From UBA1794 sp031552405 (GTDB taxonomy: Bacteria > Bacteroidota > Bacteroidia > Bacteroidales > Bacteroidaceae): a stretch of DNA of 64,000 nucleotides. The stretch spans positions 62,001-126,000 of the forward strand of contig JAVBMN010000017.1 in NCBI GenBank assembly GCA_031552405.1, written 5' to 3'. Positions 54,012-62,514 of this stretch are shown here, one piece after another (positions within the stretch are counted from its first letter, which is position 1; every line of letters starts with the position of its first letter). The translations under genes were made by a program, and so were the position numbers. The notes under the pieces are model-generated. The model had not been told where the DNA came from, did no database searches, and saw only the letters and a program-made list of their open reading frames with translations.

Positions 54012-54283
54012 TTGAGAAACTTTGTTGGTTGTTGACTACCACTTTGAATGTGAATGAATTGTAATCCGCACTTTACAGTTGGATTTTTCAGGTGGAAACA
54101 GTTGTTGCATCTTTATACGGAAAACGCGCAAAAAAGGGTTGAAAACGAAATTATTTACTTCTCTTTTTCTTATTTTGGAATTTTCTTTTTCGTTTTCTGG
54201 GAAATAATCAGTAATTTCGCCCACTCAAAAAAGTTGGTGAATAACGAACAAATATATAATTGTATAATCAAATTTAAAGTAAG

Positions 54284-55351
54284 ATGAAAAAGCATAATTT
54301 TAATGCAGGACCTTCTATTCTTCCCCGCGAAGTGATCGAGCAGACCGCTCAGGCAGTGTTGGACTATAACGGTTCAGGCCTCTCGATTCTGGAGATCAGC
54401 CATCGTGCAAAGGATTTTCAGCCAGTGGTAGATGAAGCAGAAGCTTTATTCAAGGAAATATTGAACATTCCCGAAGGGTATTCAGTGGTGTTCCTTGGAG
54501 GAGGTGCCAGCTTGCAGTTCTGCATGGTTCCTTACAATTTCATGGAAAAAAAAGCGGCTTACATGAACACCGGTACATGGGCTAAGAAGGCTTTGAAAGA
54601 AGCTAAAGCTTTTGGTGAAGTTGTAGAGGTCGCTTCTTCAGCCGACGCTAATTACAACTTCATTCCCAAAGATTTTACAGTGCCTGCTGACGTGGATTAT
54701 TTTCACTACACCACCAACAATACTATCTTCGGTACAGAAACGTTGAACGATCCTGAGGTGAATGTGCCTATGATTGCGGATATGTCGTCCGACATCTTCT
54801 CACGCCCTATCGACGTGTCTAAGTACATCTGTATCTACGGTGGCGCTCAGAAGAACCTGGCTCCTGCAGGTCTTACCTTCGCTATCGTGAAGAACGAGGC
54901 GCTGAACAAGATGAGCCGTCACATCCCTACCATGCTGAACTATCAGACTCATGTGGAGAATGGTTCCATGTTCAATACTCCTCCCGTATTGCCGTTGTAC
55001 TCGGCTATGCTGACCCTTCGTTGGGTGAAGGCTCAGGGCGGTATTAAAGAAATGGACCGTCGTGCTCAGGAACGTGCCGACCTGCTGTATGGTGAGATCG
55101 ACCGCAACAAGTGCTTCGCAGGTACTGCCAAGACTGAAGACCGTTCACGCATGAACATCTGCTTCGTAATGGCTCCCGGATATGAAGCCCTTGAGAAAGA
55201 ATTCTTTGAGCTGGCCACTGCCAATGGCATGGTAGGCCTCAAGGGACACCGCTCTGTAGGTGGTTTCCGCGCTTCCTGCTACAACGCTATGTCGCTGGAA
55301 AGCGTACAGGCGCTGGTAGACTGCATGAAAGAATTTGAAGCTAAGCACTAA
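54284..55351 (+). CDS. serC: Phosphoserine aminotransferase
   Basis: Transaminates 3-phosphohydroxypyruvate in serine synthesis. 355 residues. PLP Lys is K190 in GAQKNLAPAGL; FNAGPSILP at the start is typical. It is the first gene of serC-serA-DUF1015, with 15 bp to serA. A TAATTTCG at 54213-54220 is a one-mismatch -7 box. Confidence 0.97.
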   Translation: MKKHNFNAGPSILPREVIEQTAQAVLDYNGSGLSILEISHRAKDFQPVVDEAEALFKEILNIPEGYSVVFLGGGASLQFCMVPYNFMEKKAAYMNTGTWAKKALKEAKAFGEVVEVASSADANYNFIPKDFTVPADVDYFHYTTNNTIFGTETLNDPEVNVPMIADMSSDIFSRPIDVSKYICIYGGAQKNLAPAGLTFAIVKNEALNKMSRHIPTMLNYQTHVENGSMFNTPPVLPLYSAMLTLRWVKAQGGIKEMDRRAQERADLLYGEIDRNKCFAGTAKTEDRSRMNICFVMAPGYEALEKEFFELATANGMVGLKGHRSVGGFRASCYNAMSLESVQALVDCMKEFEAKH

Positions 55352-55366
55352 TCAATCGCCTTACAG

Positions 55367-56287
55367 ATGAAAGTATTAATAGCTACCGATAAACCCTTTG
55401 CCAAGATCGCCGTAGACGGCGTGCGCAAAGTAGTGGAAGAAGCAGGCTACAAGCTGGCCCTGCTGGAGAAATATACTGAGAAATCACAGCTTCTGGAAGC
55501 TGTAGCCGATGCCAATGCCATCATTATCCGCAGTGACATCATCGACAGCGAAGTGATTGCCGCCGCTAAGGTATTGAAGGTAGTGGTGCGTGCCGGAGCC
55601 GGATTTGACAATGTAGACCTGGCTGCCGCCACAGCTCACAACGTGGTAGTGATGAACACCCCCGGACAGAATGCCAATGCAGTGGCCGAACTGGCCCTGG
55701 GTATGATGGTATACGGCGTGCGTAACCTGTTTAACGGTACTTCCGGAACCGAGCTGAAAGGCAAGAAACTGGGTATCCATGCCTATGGAAACGTAGGTCG
55801 TAACGTGGCCCGCATTGCCAAAGGCTTCGGTATGGAAGTGTACGCATACGATGCCTTCTGCCCCAAAGAGGTGATCGAAGCGGATGGTACCAAGGCGCTC
55901 GACTCAGTGGAGGAGCTTTACTCTATAAGCGATATCATCTCTCTTCACATCCCCGCTACTGCCGAAACGAAGGAGTCTATCAACTACAACCTGCTCAGCA
56001 AGATGCCTGCAGGGGGTATGCTGGTGAACACCGCCCGTAAGGAAGTGATCAATGAACCGGAACTTATCAAATTCATGGGTGATCATCCCGCCTTTAAGTA
56101 TATGACGGATATACCCGCTTCAGCCAACGCTGAGTTTGCCGAGAAATTCCCCGGACGTTACTTCTCCACCCCCAAGAAGATGGGTGCGCAGACAGCCGAG
56201 GCGAATATCAACGCAGGTATTGCCGCTGCCAGGCAGATCGTGGCATACTTCAAGGAAGGCTGCGAGAAATTCCGCGTAAACAAATAA
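55367..56287 (+). CDS. serA: D-3-phosphoglycerate dehydrogenase, short form
   Basis: Oxidises 3-phosphoglycerate in the first step of serine synthesis. 306 residues: the short type with only the substrate and NAD domains, no C-terminal ACT or intervening domain, so it is not expected to have the classic serine feedback. NAD motif HAYGNVGRNVA replaces GxGxxG with a small change. Follows serC by 15 bp. Confidence 0.93.
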   Translation: MKVLIATDKPFAKIAVDGVRKVVEEAGYKLALLEKYTEKSQLLEAVADANAIIIRSDIIDSEVIAAAKVLKVVVRAGAGFDNVDLAAATAHNVVVMNTPGQNANAVAELALGMMVYGVRNLFNGTSGTELKGKKLGIHAYGNVGRNVARIAKGFGMEVYAYDAFCPKEVIEADGTKALDSVEELYSISDIISLHIPATAETKESINYNLLSKMPAGGMLVNTARKEVINEPELIKFMGDHPAFKYMTDIPASANAEFAEKFPGRYFSTPKKMGAQTAEANINAGIAAARQIVAYFKEGCEKFRVNK

Positions 56288-56309
56288 ACTATATAATAAT
56301 GGCAATCCT

Positions 56310-56335
56310 GGCCCGGAGTCTTAAGGCTTCGGGCC
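56310..56335. other. 26-base self-complementary hairpin between serA and DUF1015
   Basis: From GGCCCGG (56310) to CGGGCC (56335) all 13 positions pair, two as G-U. It may attenuate or separate the last gene from serCA. Confidence 0.6.
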
Positions 56336-56363
56336 TGATTGTTTCTAACAAAGACATTGACCT

Positions 56364-57611
56364 ATGGCAATTATCAAACCATTCAAAGGCGTTCGTCCGC
56401 CCGTAGAGCTGGTGGAGCAGGTGGCTTCACGCCCGTATGACGTGCTTAACTCCCGTGAGGCCCGTGAAGAGGCTGCCGGAAACGAGAAATCCTTGTATCA
56501 CATCATTAAGCCCGAGATCGACTTCCCCGAAGGTACCGATGAGCACGATGAAGCAGTATATCCCAAGGCTGCCGAGAACTTTAACCTGTTTCAGGACAAA
56601 GGATGGCTCGCTCAGGATCAGAAGGAGATGTACTACGTCTATGCCCAGACCATGAACGGGAAGACCCAGTACGGACTGGTAGTAGGCGCTTACGTGCCCG
56701 ATTACATGAACGGTGTGATCAAGAAGCACGAGCTTACCCGTCGCGACAAGGAAGAGGACCGCATGAAGCACGTACGTGTGAACGATGCAAACATCGAGCC
56801 TGTGTTCTTTGCGTACCCCGACAATGCTGAGATTGATGCCATCGTGGCCCGCTACACCGCTGCCAAGCCTGTGTATGAGTTCATTGCTCCTGGTGACGGT
56901 TTCGGCCATCAGTTCTGGCTCATTGACCGGGATGAGGATATCAGTCGCATCACCGAGCTCTTTGCCGATATGCCCTCCCTGTACATTGCCGACGGGCATC
57001 ACCGCAGTGCCGCCGCTGCCTTGGTAGGAGCGGAGAAGGCTGCTCAGAATCCTAACCATACAGGTAAGGAGGAATATAACTACTTCATGGCTGTATGTTT
57101 CCCTGCCGGACAGCTTACCATCATCGACTATAACCGTGTGGTGAAGGATCTGAATGGTCTTACCCCTGATCAGTTCCTTCAAGCCCTCGGTAAAGACTTT
57201 ATCGTAGAGGAAAAGGGTGCCGAGATCTACAAACCCGCTGCCCTGCACAACTTCTCCCTCTACCTGGAAGGAAAGTGGTACAGCCTCACTGCCAAAGAAG
57301 GTACCTACAATGATAATGATCCCATCGGGGTGTTGGATGTAACCATCTCTTCCAATCTCATCCTGGATGAGGTGCTGGGGCTGAAGGATCTTCGTTCTGA
57401 TAAGCGTATCGACTTTGTAGGCGGTATCCGTGGCTTGGGCGAGCTTAAGAAGCGTGTGGACAGTGGCGAGATGAAAGTGGCGCTGGCCCTCTATCCCGTG
57501 TCTATGAAGCAGCTTATGGATATTGCGGATAGTGGAAATATCATGCCTCCAAAGACTACGTGGTTTGAGCCGAAGCTTCGCTCGGGGCTGGTGATTCATA
57601 AATTGGTGTAG
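56364..57611 (+). CDS. DUF1015-family protein
   Basis: 415 residues, cytoplasmic. The family is conserved beside serC and serA in this phylum, and its role is not established. Opening KPFKGVRPPVELVEQVASRPYD and the motif ADGHHRSAAA are the family hallmarks; the latter looks like a binding or catalytic site. Its place in the serine cluster suggests a step or control point in serine metabolism, which is inference. Confidence 0.92.
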   Translation: MAIIKPFKGVRPPVELVEQVASRPYDVLNSREAREEAAGNEKSLYHIIKPEIDFPEGTDEHDEAVYPKAAENFNLFQDKGWLAQDQKEMYYVYAQTMNGKTQYGLVVGAYVPDYMNGVIKKHELTRRDKEEDRMKHVRVNDANIEPVFFAYPDNAEIDAIVARYTAAKPVYEFIAPGDGFGHQFWLIDRDEDISRITELFADMPSLYIADGHHRSAAAALVGAEKAAQNPNHTGKEEYNYFMAVCFPAGQLTIIDYNRVVKDLNGLTPDQFLQALGKDFIVEEKGAEIYKPAALHNFSLYLEGKWYSLTAKEGTYNDNDPIGVLDVTISSNLILDEVLGLKDLRSDKRIDFVGGIRGLGELKKRVDSGEMKVALALYPVSMKQLMDIADSGNIMPPKTTWFEPKLRSGLVIHKLV

Positions 57612-57616
57612 AGGGG

Positions 57617-57912
57617 GTCTTACTTTTCTTTGACGCAAAGAAAAGTAAGCAAAAGAAACTTTTCCGCTGTGTCCTCTACGCTACTTCGCACCGCCCTCGG
57701 TCACTGAGCGGAAGAACTCGCTGCGCTCAGACAGCTTCCGCTCTGGTTCATTCCCTCAGCCGGTGCTCCGCTTTACGCTGCGATGACAAGGCGGAGGCAC
57801 GCTCCGTTGGAGCGTTTACGGACGTTATAGATGGCTAACGCGTAAATGGCTAGACAAATGCTATGATGCATGGAAGGCTATATCAGTAGGGGCAGACCTG
57901 TGTGTCTGCCCT
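57617..57912. repeat. Structured intergenic repeat R, copy 1
   Basis: It begins with a 14 bp hairpin (57619-57632 with 57636-57649). A second 9 bp hairpin GAGCGGAAG/CTTCCGCTC (57706-57714 / 57735-57743) has a 20-base loop, then ACGCTCC/GGAGCGT, and it ends with GGGCAGAC/GTCTGCCC (57890-57897 / 57904-57911). Copy 2 at 62155-62448 has the same order. It lies 6 bp past the DUF1015 stop. Confidence 0.88.
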
Positions 57913-57935
57913 CTGCTTTGGCTGCTATGCTCTTT

Positions 57936-57990
57936 TTAGAGGATCAATCCGAAAAACAGGTTATTACTAATGATATTTAGGATCCTCTAA
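57936..57990. other. Inverted repeat between repeat R and the DUF4488 gene
   Basis: TTAGAGGATC (57936-57945) and GATCCTCTAA (57981-57990) are perfect 10 bp arms 35 bp apart. A binding site or a remnant of a terminal inverted repeat are both possible. Confidence 0.5.
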
Positions 57991-58058
57991 TAAATATGCG
58001 GTGAGTTGATGTTTGTTGATAATTTCTTTAAAAACTATTGCAAAAACAAAAGAATCAT

Positions 58059-58066
58059 TATCTTTG
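58059..58066 (+). promoter_or_regulatory. -7 box for the DUF4488 gene
   Basis: TATCTTTG, 33 bp before the ATG at 58099. It lies inside the longer frame that starts at 58006. Confidence 0.6.
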
Positions 58067-58098
58067 CCGACATAGTATTTACTGTAAAACTTCTGTGT

Positions 58099-58590
58099 AT
58101 GAGGATGAAAAGGGTTCGTTGTTTTCTACTTATGGCTTGTATAGGAGTTGTGGCTTCTGTATTTGCTCAAGATGAGGCTCAGGAGAAAGCTGAGGAAGGG
58201 CGTCCGTTGGTGGGGATTTGGCAGATGGTGCTGCCTGCCAATGTGAGTAATACGGATTTTTCGCTTCGGTATCTGCCTGTATTTAAGGTACTTAATTCGG
58301 ATGGTACGTTCTGTAACATGCAGTTCCCGGGGCAGGGACGCAGGGCGCTCTTCAATCAGGAGGGTACGTATGTTATTGATACGGACAGTACCTATACTGA
58401 GCGCATCGTGAAGTCGCCTCATGCGGATTATAAAGGTATCAGCAATCCTTTGAAGTATAAGGTGACGGAGGATAAGAAGATGCTCTTTACCCAGTACTGG
58501 AATCCCACCGCTGAGGAGTGGATGCCGGAGATGTGGCTGCGTGTGGAAACTCCGGAGGGGAAGGAAAACAGGCCTAAAACAGAGCTTTAA
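58099..58590 (+). CDS. Secreted DUF4488-type protein
   Basis: 163 residues with signal peptide (ASVFAQ). The body reads RPLVGIWQM followed by FKVLNSDGTFCNM and WLRVE near the end, the pattern of lipocalin-like DUF4488 proteins common in Bacteroides, whose function is unknown. Monocistronic. Confidence 0.75.
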   Translation: MRMKRVRCFLLMACIGVVASVFAQDEAQEKAEEGRPLVGIWQMVLPANVSNTDFSLRYLPVFKVLNSDGTFCNMQFPGQGRRALFNQEGTYVIDTDSTYTERIVKSPHADYKGISNPLKYKVTEDKKMLFTQYWNPTAEEWMPEMWLRVETPEGKENRPKTEL

Positions 58591-58855
58591 AGAGAGATGA
58601 CAGGGGGCTTTGTTTGCCCTACAACAGGTTCTGCTCTACAGGTCTGCTTTACAGGTTCTGTCCAATAGGGGGGTGTTCTACCCTGTGTCTTTTGTACTCT
58701 ATTCCGGCACCGCGTAGTGGTGCGATTCTGGGTAGCCGTGGGTGCTTGCACCCACGGTAGATAAAAGTTTCCATATACCCAAGCCACCTATAGTGGCTGC
58801 TTCTGGGTTATCAGGAAGGTTCTTATGCTTTTGTACTACAATCCTTATTTGCCCT
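58591..58855. other. Hairpin-rich non-coding stretch between convergent genes
   Basis: No gene. It carries CCGTGGGTG (58736-58744) with CACCCACGG (58749-58757) and AGCCAC/GTGGCT around 58782-58798, plus a weaker GCACC/GGTGC near 58708-58723. The region may be a repeat family or a structured double terminator. Confidence 0.55.
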
Positions 58856-59554
58856 CTATGCCCTGTCCCTCACCTTTTGCCAGGCTTTGATGCCGAAGAG
58901 GCAGGTGTTGCGCATGGTGTGGTACATCTCTTTCAGGCGGGAGAGGGGGATGGTGAAGGTAAGCTCATTTGGCCCGTAGTAGGGGCGTACGGAGGGGTCG
59001 AAGCCGCTGAGAAAGGTGCGGCGGCCGTTGAGCTTGTTTTCCCGTACGGCTACGGCTACGGTGGTGCTGCATCCGGAGCCGAAGAGGGTGGATACGGCAC
59101 TGTCGTCGTTATTGTCGAAGAAAGCCCATGAGCAGAGGCCCGACATCATATCGGGTTCAGCAATGCACAGGAGGCCTTCTATTCCTTCAAAAGAGGTGAT
59201 CTTATCGATACGGGCGAAGTTGAGGTAGGCGTGGTCTATGCCGTTGTCCTTGAAGGTTTCCAGGTATTGCAGCACGTCCTCGGGCGATTGCTTGTAGCGC
59301 TCGGTGCAGGATACGAAGTTGGGAATGAGAGGCCTCCAGGGGCCGAAGCCCAGGTAGTAGGTGCCACAGGTGGTGGAATCGCCACTCAGGCTCACCACCT
59401 CTCCGCTGCGTGCTTTGGGCAGGAACTTGAAGATGCATCCACTGATCTTGCTATTATCGCCCGCCGGGGTGTCCGAATACCAGAAGGCCAGGGGGAGCTG
59501 TTTGTCGGCCCCAAAGGCTTCTTTAAAGTTTTCTATAAATACGTTTACATCCAT
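58856..59554 (-). CDS. DUF169-family protein
   Basis: 232 residues, cytoplasmic. DUF169 proteins have no established function. Features are CIFKFLPKARSGE, STTCGTYYLGFG, and a late ARG-like TFLSGFDPSVRPY. Three or four conserved Cys (CGTYY, GLLCIAEP, GSGCSTT, TCLFG) suggest a metal or cofactor site. A -7 box lies at 59586-59593. Monocistronic. Confidence 0.82.
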   Translation of the reverse strand: MDVNVFIENFKEAFGADKQLPLAFWYSDTPAGDNSKISGCIFKFLPKARSGEVVSLSGDSTTCGTYYLGFGPWRPLIPNFVSCTERYKQSPEDVLQYLETFKDNGIDHAYLNFARIDKITSFEGIEGLLCIAEPDMMSGLCSWAFFDNNDDSAVSTLFGSGCSTTVAVAVRENKLNGRRTFLSGFDPSVRPYYGPNELTFTIPLSRLKEMYHTMRNTCLFGIKAWQKVRDRA

Positions 59555-59585
59555 CGTAGTATCTTTTAAGTGTATAATGAAAGGT

Positions 59586-59593
59586 CAAAGATA
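59586..59593 (-). promoter_or_regulatory. -7 box for the DUF169 gene
   Basis: Coding strand TATCTTTG, an exact match, 32 bp upstream. Confidence 0.55.
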
Positions 59594-59745
59594 CTTTTGT
59601 TTTGATATATAATGCATGTTTCAGGTGTAAATAATAGTATCTTTACGAGTCGTTAACCTGTATTGTTCATACTTTTTCAAATAAAAATGAGTCGGGCGTG
59701 TAACTAATCTCCCGCTCTTGCGACTAATGGGAAAAACGGTGAAGG

Positions 59746-60219
59746 ATGAATGTCGAGAAAGAGTTTATCGAGCTGCTGATGCAGCATAAGCAGATTATCT
59801 ATAAGGTGTGCTTCCTGTATGCTTCGGATCAGGAGGATGTGAATGACCTGTATCAGGAAACCGTGCTCAGCCTGTGGAACGCCTGGCCTCGTTTTCGGGG
59901 CGACAGTAAGCCTTCTACCTGGATTTACCGCATTGCCCTGAACACGTGCATTTCCGACCTCCGGAAGAAGAAGAATCTCAACTATGTGCCGCTTCACATG
60001 AGCATGGACGTGTATGAGGAGTGCGAGAAGAACGAGCTTCTGCGCGAGTTGTACGCACTGATCCGTCGCCTGAGTAAGGTGGAACGCATCTTCATCCTGC
60101 TGTGGCTCGACGAGAAGAGTTACGAGGAGATTGCCGAGATTACCGGCATCACGCGCAGCAATGTGGCTGTTCGCCTGCATCGTATCAAAGAGAAACTGAA
60201 ACAAATGTCGAACCATTGA
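59746..60219 (+). CDS. ECF RNA polymerase sigma factor
   Basis: 157 residues with sigma-70 region 2 (about 10-75, DQEDVNDLYQETVLSLW) and region 4 (about 105-155, SYEEIAEITGITRSNVAVRLHR). An alternative sigma factor that probably directs the neighbouring genes. It is 14 bp from the next gene, which encodes a membrane protein that could hold it at the membrane. Confidence 0.93.
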   Translation: MNVEKEFIELLMQHKQIIYKVCFLYASDQEDVNDLYQETVLSLWNAWPRFRGDSKPSTWIYRIALNTCISDLRKKKNLNYVPLHMSMDVYEECEKNELLRELYALIRRLSKVERIFILLWLDEKSYEEIAEITGITRSNVAVRLHRIKEKLKQMSNH

Positions 60220-60233
60220 AAAAACGAAAAAGT

Positions 60234-60812
60234 ATGGAACTGGAAGATCTTAAAAGAGCATGGGATGAGCTGAACGAGAGAGTAACCCGTAACGAGCTCC
60301 TCACGCAGCAGATGATACTGGATATGCTTACAAAACGGAAAGAAGGTCACCTCGGGTATTTTAACCGGATGCACAAGATGGGTATACTACTTGTGATTAT
60401 GATAACTTTTGCCGGGATATATTCTTTATGTGTAAGAACTCCCCTTCTTAATCTCATTCTGCTGTTTTCTATAATTGGCATACAGTATGTGAATTTCACC
60501 ATTTCACATATTAAGCTCCGGAGGATTGTGAAGAGCGAACAGGATATGATGCTTCAGATACAGCGTATCATGGAGTATAAGAGGTGGATGAACTGGGTAT
60601 ATTTGATTGGGTATCTCTCTATAGTACCTATGTTTTTCCTGGTCATTCCTGCGGTATTTACCAGATGGCCTTTGTGGGGGCAGATTCTATTCGTACTGAT
60701 GATACTATCGGGTGTGGCATTTGATTATTTTCAGTATCACCGTAGTTCGGATAAGCTGAAAGACCTTTCGGAAGCGATCCGCGAATTGAAGGAGCTTCGT
60801 GGCGAAGAATAA
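60234..60812 (+). CDS. Small membrane protein, candidate anti-sigma partner
   Basis: 192 residues from the ATG at 60234; the longer frame starts inside the sigma gene. A charged N-terminal helical domain (MELEDLKRAWDELNERVTRN) is followed by four membrane segments between about 45 and 170, then a charged C-terminal tail. The layout, a cytosolic coil next to a membrane part directly after an ECF gene, fits an anti-sigma factor without a recognised zinc motif. No database family is recognised, so this is inference. Confidence 0.6.
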   Translation: MELEDLKRAWDELNERVTRNELLTQQMILDMLTKRKEGHLGYFNRMHKMGILLVIMITFAGIYSLCVRTPLLNLILLFSIIGIQYVNFTISHIKLRRIVKSEQDMMLQIQRIMEYKRWMNWVYLIGYLSIVPMFFLVIPAVFTRWPLWGQILFVLMILSGVAFDYFQYHRSSDKLKDLSEAIRELKELRGEE

Positions 60813-60864
60813 GTAGAAAAGGCAAATATCTTACGAATAGGATGTAAATGGCCGGAAAAAGTGT

Positions 60865-60872
60865 TACCTTTG
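60865..60872 (+). promoter_or_regulatory. -7 box for the porin gene
   Basis: TACCTTTG, 22 bp before the ATG at 60894. Confidence 0.6.
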
Positions 60873-60893
60873 CACGCTTTAACGGAAAAAAGT

Positions 60894-62153
60894 ATGAATA
60901 AGAAACTATTTGCGGTGTTTATGTGCATTCTCCCGATGTGGGGGCTGATGGCTCAGGAGGAGAAATCGAAGGTGTCTACTAAGTTTTATGGCTTTATACG
61001 GGGGGATTATACGTATGACACACGTCAGAGTGTGGCTCCTGTGGAGGGTTTGTTTTTCCTGTACCCTAAGGACGAATTGCCTGATGCAAACGGTGAGGAC
61101 CTGAATGCAGTGCCCAACTCGGGGTTTTACGCCTTTGTCAGCAGGGCAGGGGTGGATGCTACAGGCTCGCTATGGAAGGCGGATGTGTCTGCAAAGTTAG
61201 AGGCCGATTTCGCCGGGTTTAGCGGTGTCAATGGCAATTCTACCGTGCTCAGGATTCGCCGGGCGTTTATGAAAATGGATTGGGATAAGTCGTCCCTGCT
61301 CCTGGGGCAGGACTGGCACCCTATGTTTCAGAACGTCATCCCCAATGTGCTCTCCCTTGCGGTGGGCGCTCCTTTCAATACGTTCAACAGAAGTGCGCAG
61401 GCGCGGTTTGACTACCGTGTGAAGGATTTCACCTTCACCGGATCCGGTGTGTACCAGCTTCAATATACCTCGAATGGTCCCGATGGAAAGTCTAATGTGT
61501 ACCAGCGCAATGCCAACATCCCCGAGCTGTTCTTGGGCGTGGGCTATAAGAAGGATGAGTTCCAGGTCGGTGCATTTGTGGATTATCTCAACCTGAAGCC
61601 TCGCGTGCAGTCGGCCGTGACCACCTCCACGGGGACACAGATCTATAAGGTAGACGAGCACCTCGGCTCCTTTTCCTACGGGGCGTATGCCGGGTACACT
61701 CATCAGCTGCTTTCAATAGGCGCCAAGAGTATTGTGGGTAAAAACCTCTCTGACCTTTGTATGCTGGGTGGCTATGGCGTCACACAGCGGGATGACGTGA
61801 CGGGTGAGCAGGAGTATACCAACTTCACATACTCGTCGTCTTGGCTGAGTGTGGCGTATGGCAAGAAGTACAAAGGTGGTCTCTTTGCCGGATATACCCA
61901 GAGCCTGGGTTCCGACAAGGCTTTGCTGGAGGATACTGCCGTGTATGGCGAGGGGCTGGGTATAAATAGTTTATACAGCCTTGTGGGGAGTTTCTCCTAC
62001 AATATACCGAAGTTTACCGTAGGGCTGGAGTATGAATATACTACCGCCAATTACGGTGATGCGGGCACCTTTAACTGGGGCACTGGGAAGTACCGGGATA
62101 CGCATGGGGTTACAAACCACCGTATTGTAGGGGTGGTTTGCTATCACTTTTGA
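60894..62153 (+). CDS. Outer-membrane porin-like beta-barrel
   Basis: 419 residues with signal peptide (GLMAQEE). The body is a series of amphipathic strands (KFYGFIRGDYTYDTR, LLLGQDWHPMFQN, and a last HRIVGVVCYHF). It resembles DcaP- or porin-type barrels of this phylum, ending in a terminal Phe. The substrate is unknown. Its own promoter separates it from the sigma factor pair. Confidence 0.82.
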   Translation: MNKKLFAVFMCILPMWGLMAQEEKSKVSTKFYGFIRGDYTYDTRQSVAPVEGLFFLYPKDELPDANGEDLNAVPNSGFYAFVSRAGVDATGSLWKADVSAKLEADFAGFSGVNGNSTVLRIRRAFMKMDWDKSSLLLGQDWHPMFQNVIPNVLSLAVGAPFNTFNRSAQARFDYRVKDFTFTGSGVYQLQYTSNGPDGKSNVYQRNANIPELFLGVGYKKDEFQVGAFVDYLNLKPRVQSAVTTSTGTQIYKVDEHLGSFSYGAYAGYTHQLLSIGAKSIVGKNLSDLCMLGGYGVTQRDDVTGEQEYTNFTYSSSWLSVAYGKKYKGGLFAGYTQSLGSDKALLEDTAVYGEGLGINSLYSLVGSFSYNIPKFTVGLEYEYTTANYGDAGTFNWGTGKYRDTHGVTNHRIVGVVCYHF

Positions 62154-62154
62154 T

Positions 62155-62448
62155 TTCTTACTTTTCTTTGACGCAAAGAAAAGTAAGCAAAAGAAACTTT
62201 TCCGCTGTGTCCTCTACGCTACTCCGCATCGCCCTCGGTCACTGGCCAAAAGAACTCGCTGCGCTCAAACAGCTTTTGGCCTGGTCGTTCCCTCAGACGA
62301 TGCTGCGCTTTACGCTGCGATGACAAGGCGGAGGTACGCTCCGTAGGAGCGTTTACGGATGTCATAGAGGGCTGGCGCATGGAGGGCCGATGCGTAAATG
62401 GGTTTTGGTGGGTGGTGTCACGTAGGGGCGGACCTGCGTGTCCGCCCG
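62155..62448. repeat. Structured intergenic repeat R, copy 2
   Basis: Second copy of the repeat at 57617. Here the 9 bp stem is GGCCAAAAG/CTTTTGGCC (62244-62252 / 62273-62281), with the same 20-base loop but for one base. It ends with GGGCGGAC/GTCCGCCC (62426-62433 / 62440-62447). It begins 2 bp past the porin stop. Confidence 0.88.
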
Positions 62449-62467
62449 ATAGTATATAGGATGTTGA

Positions 62468-62488
62468 TGGGCCTGCGTGTCCGCCCGG
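62468..62488. repeat. Degenerate extra copy of the GGGCGGAC hairpin
   Basis: TGGGCCTGCGTGTCCGCCC repeats the loop and right arm of the copy ending at 62447 but has a shortened left arm, so it no longer forms the hairpin. Confidence 0.6.
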
Positions 62489-62514
62489 TATCTGGGGGAT
62501 TCGTTCTGGACTGG

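Noticed and set aside
56427..57638. 403-codon frame antisense to DUF1015
   Set aside because: It mirrors the real gene, has no promoter and no recognisable domain.
57936..57990. 10 bp inverted arms as ends of a small transposon
   Set aside because: The 35 bp between has no open frame and there is no second copy in the window, so no element can be claimed.
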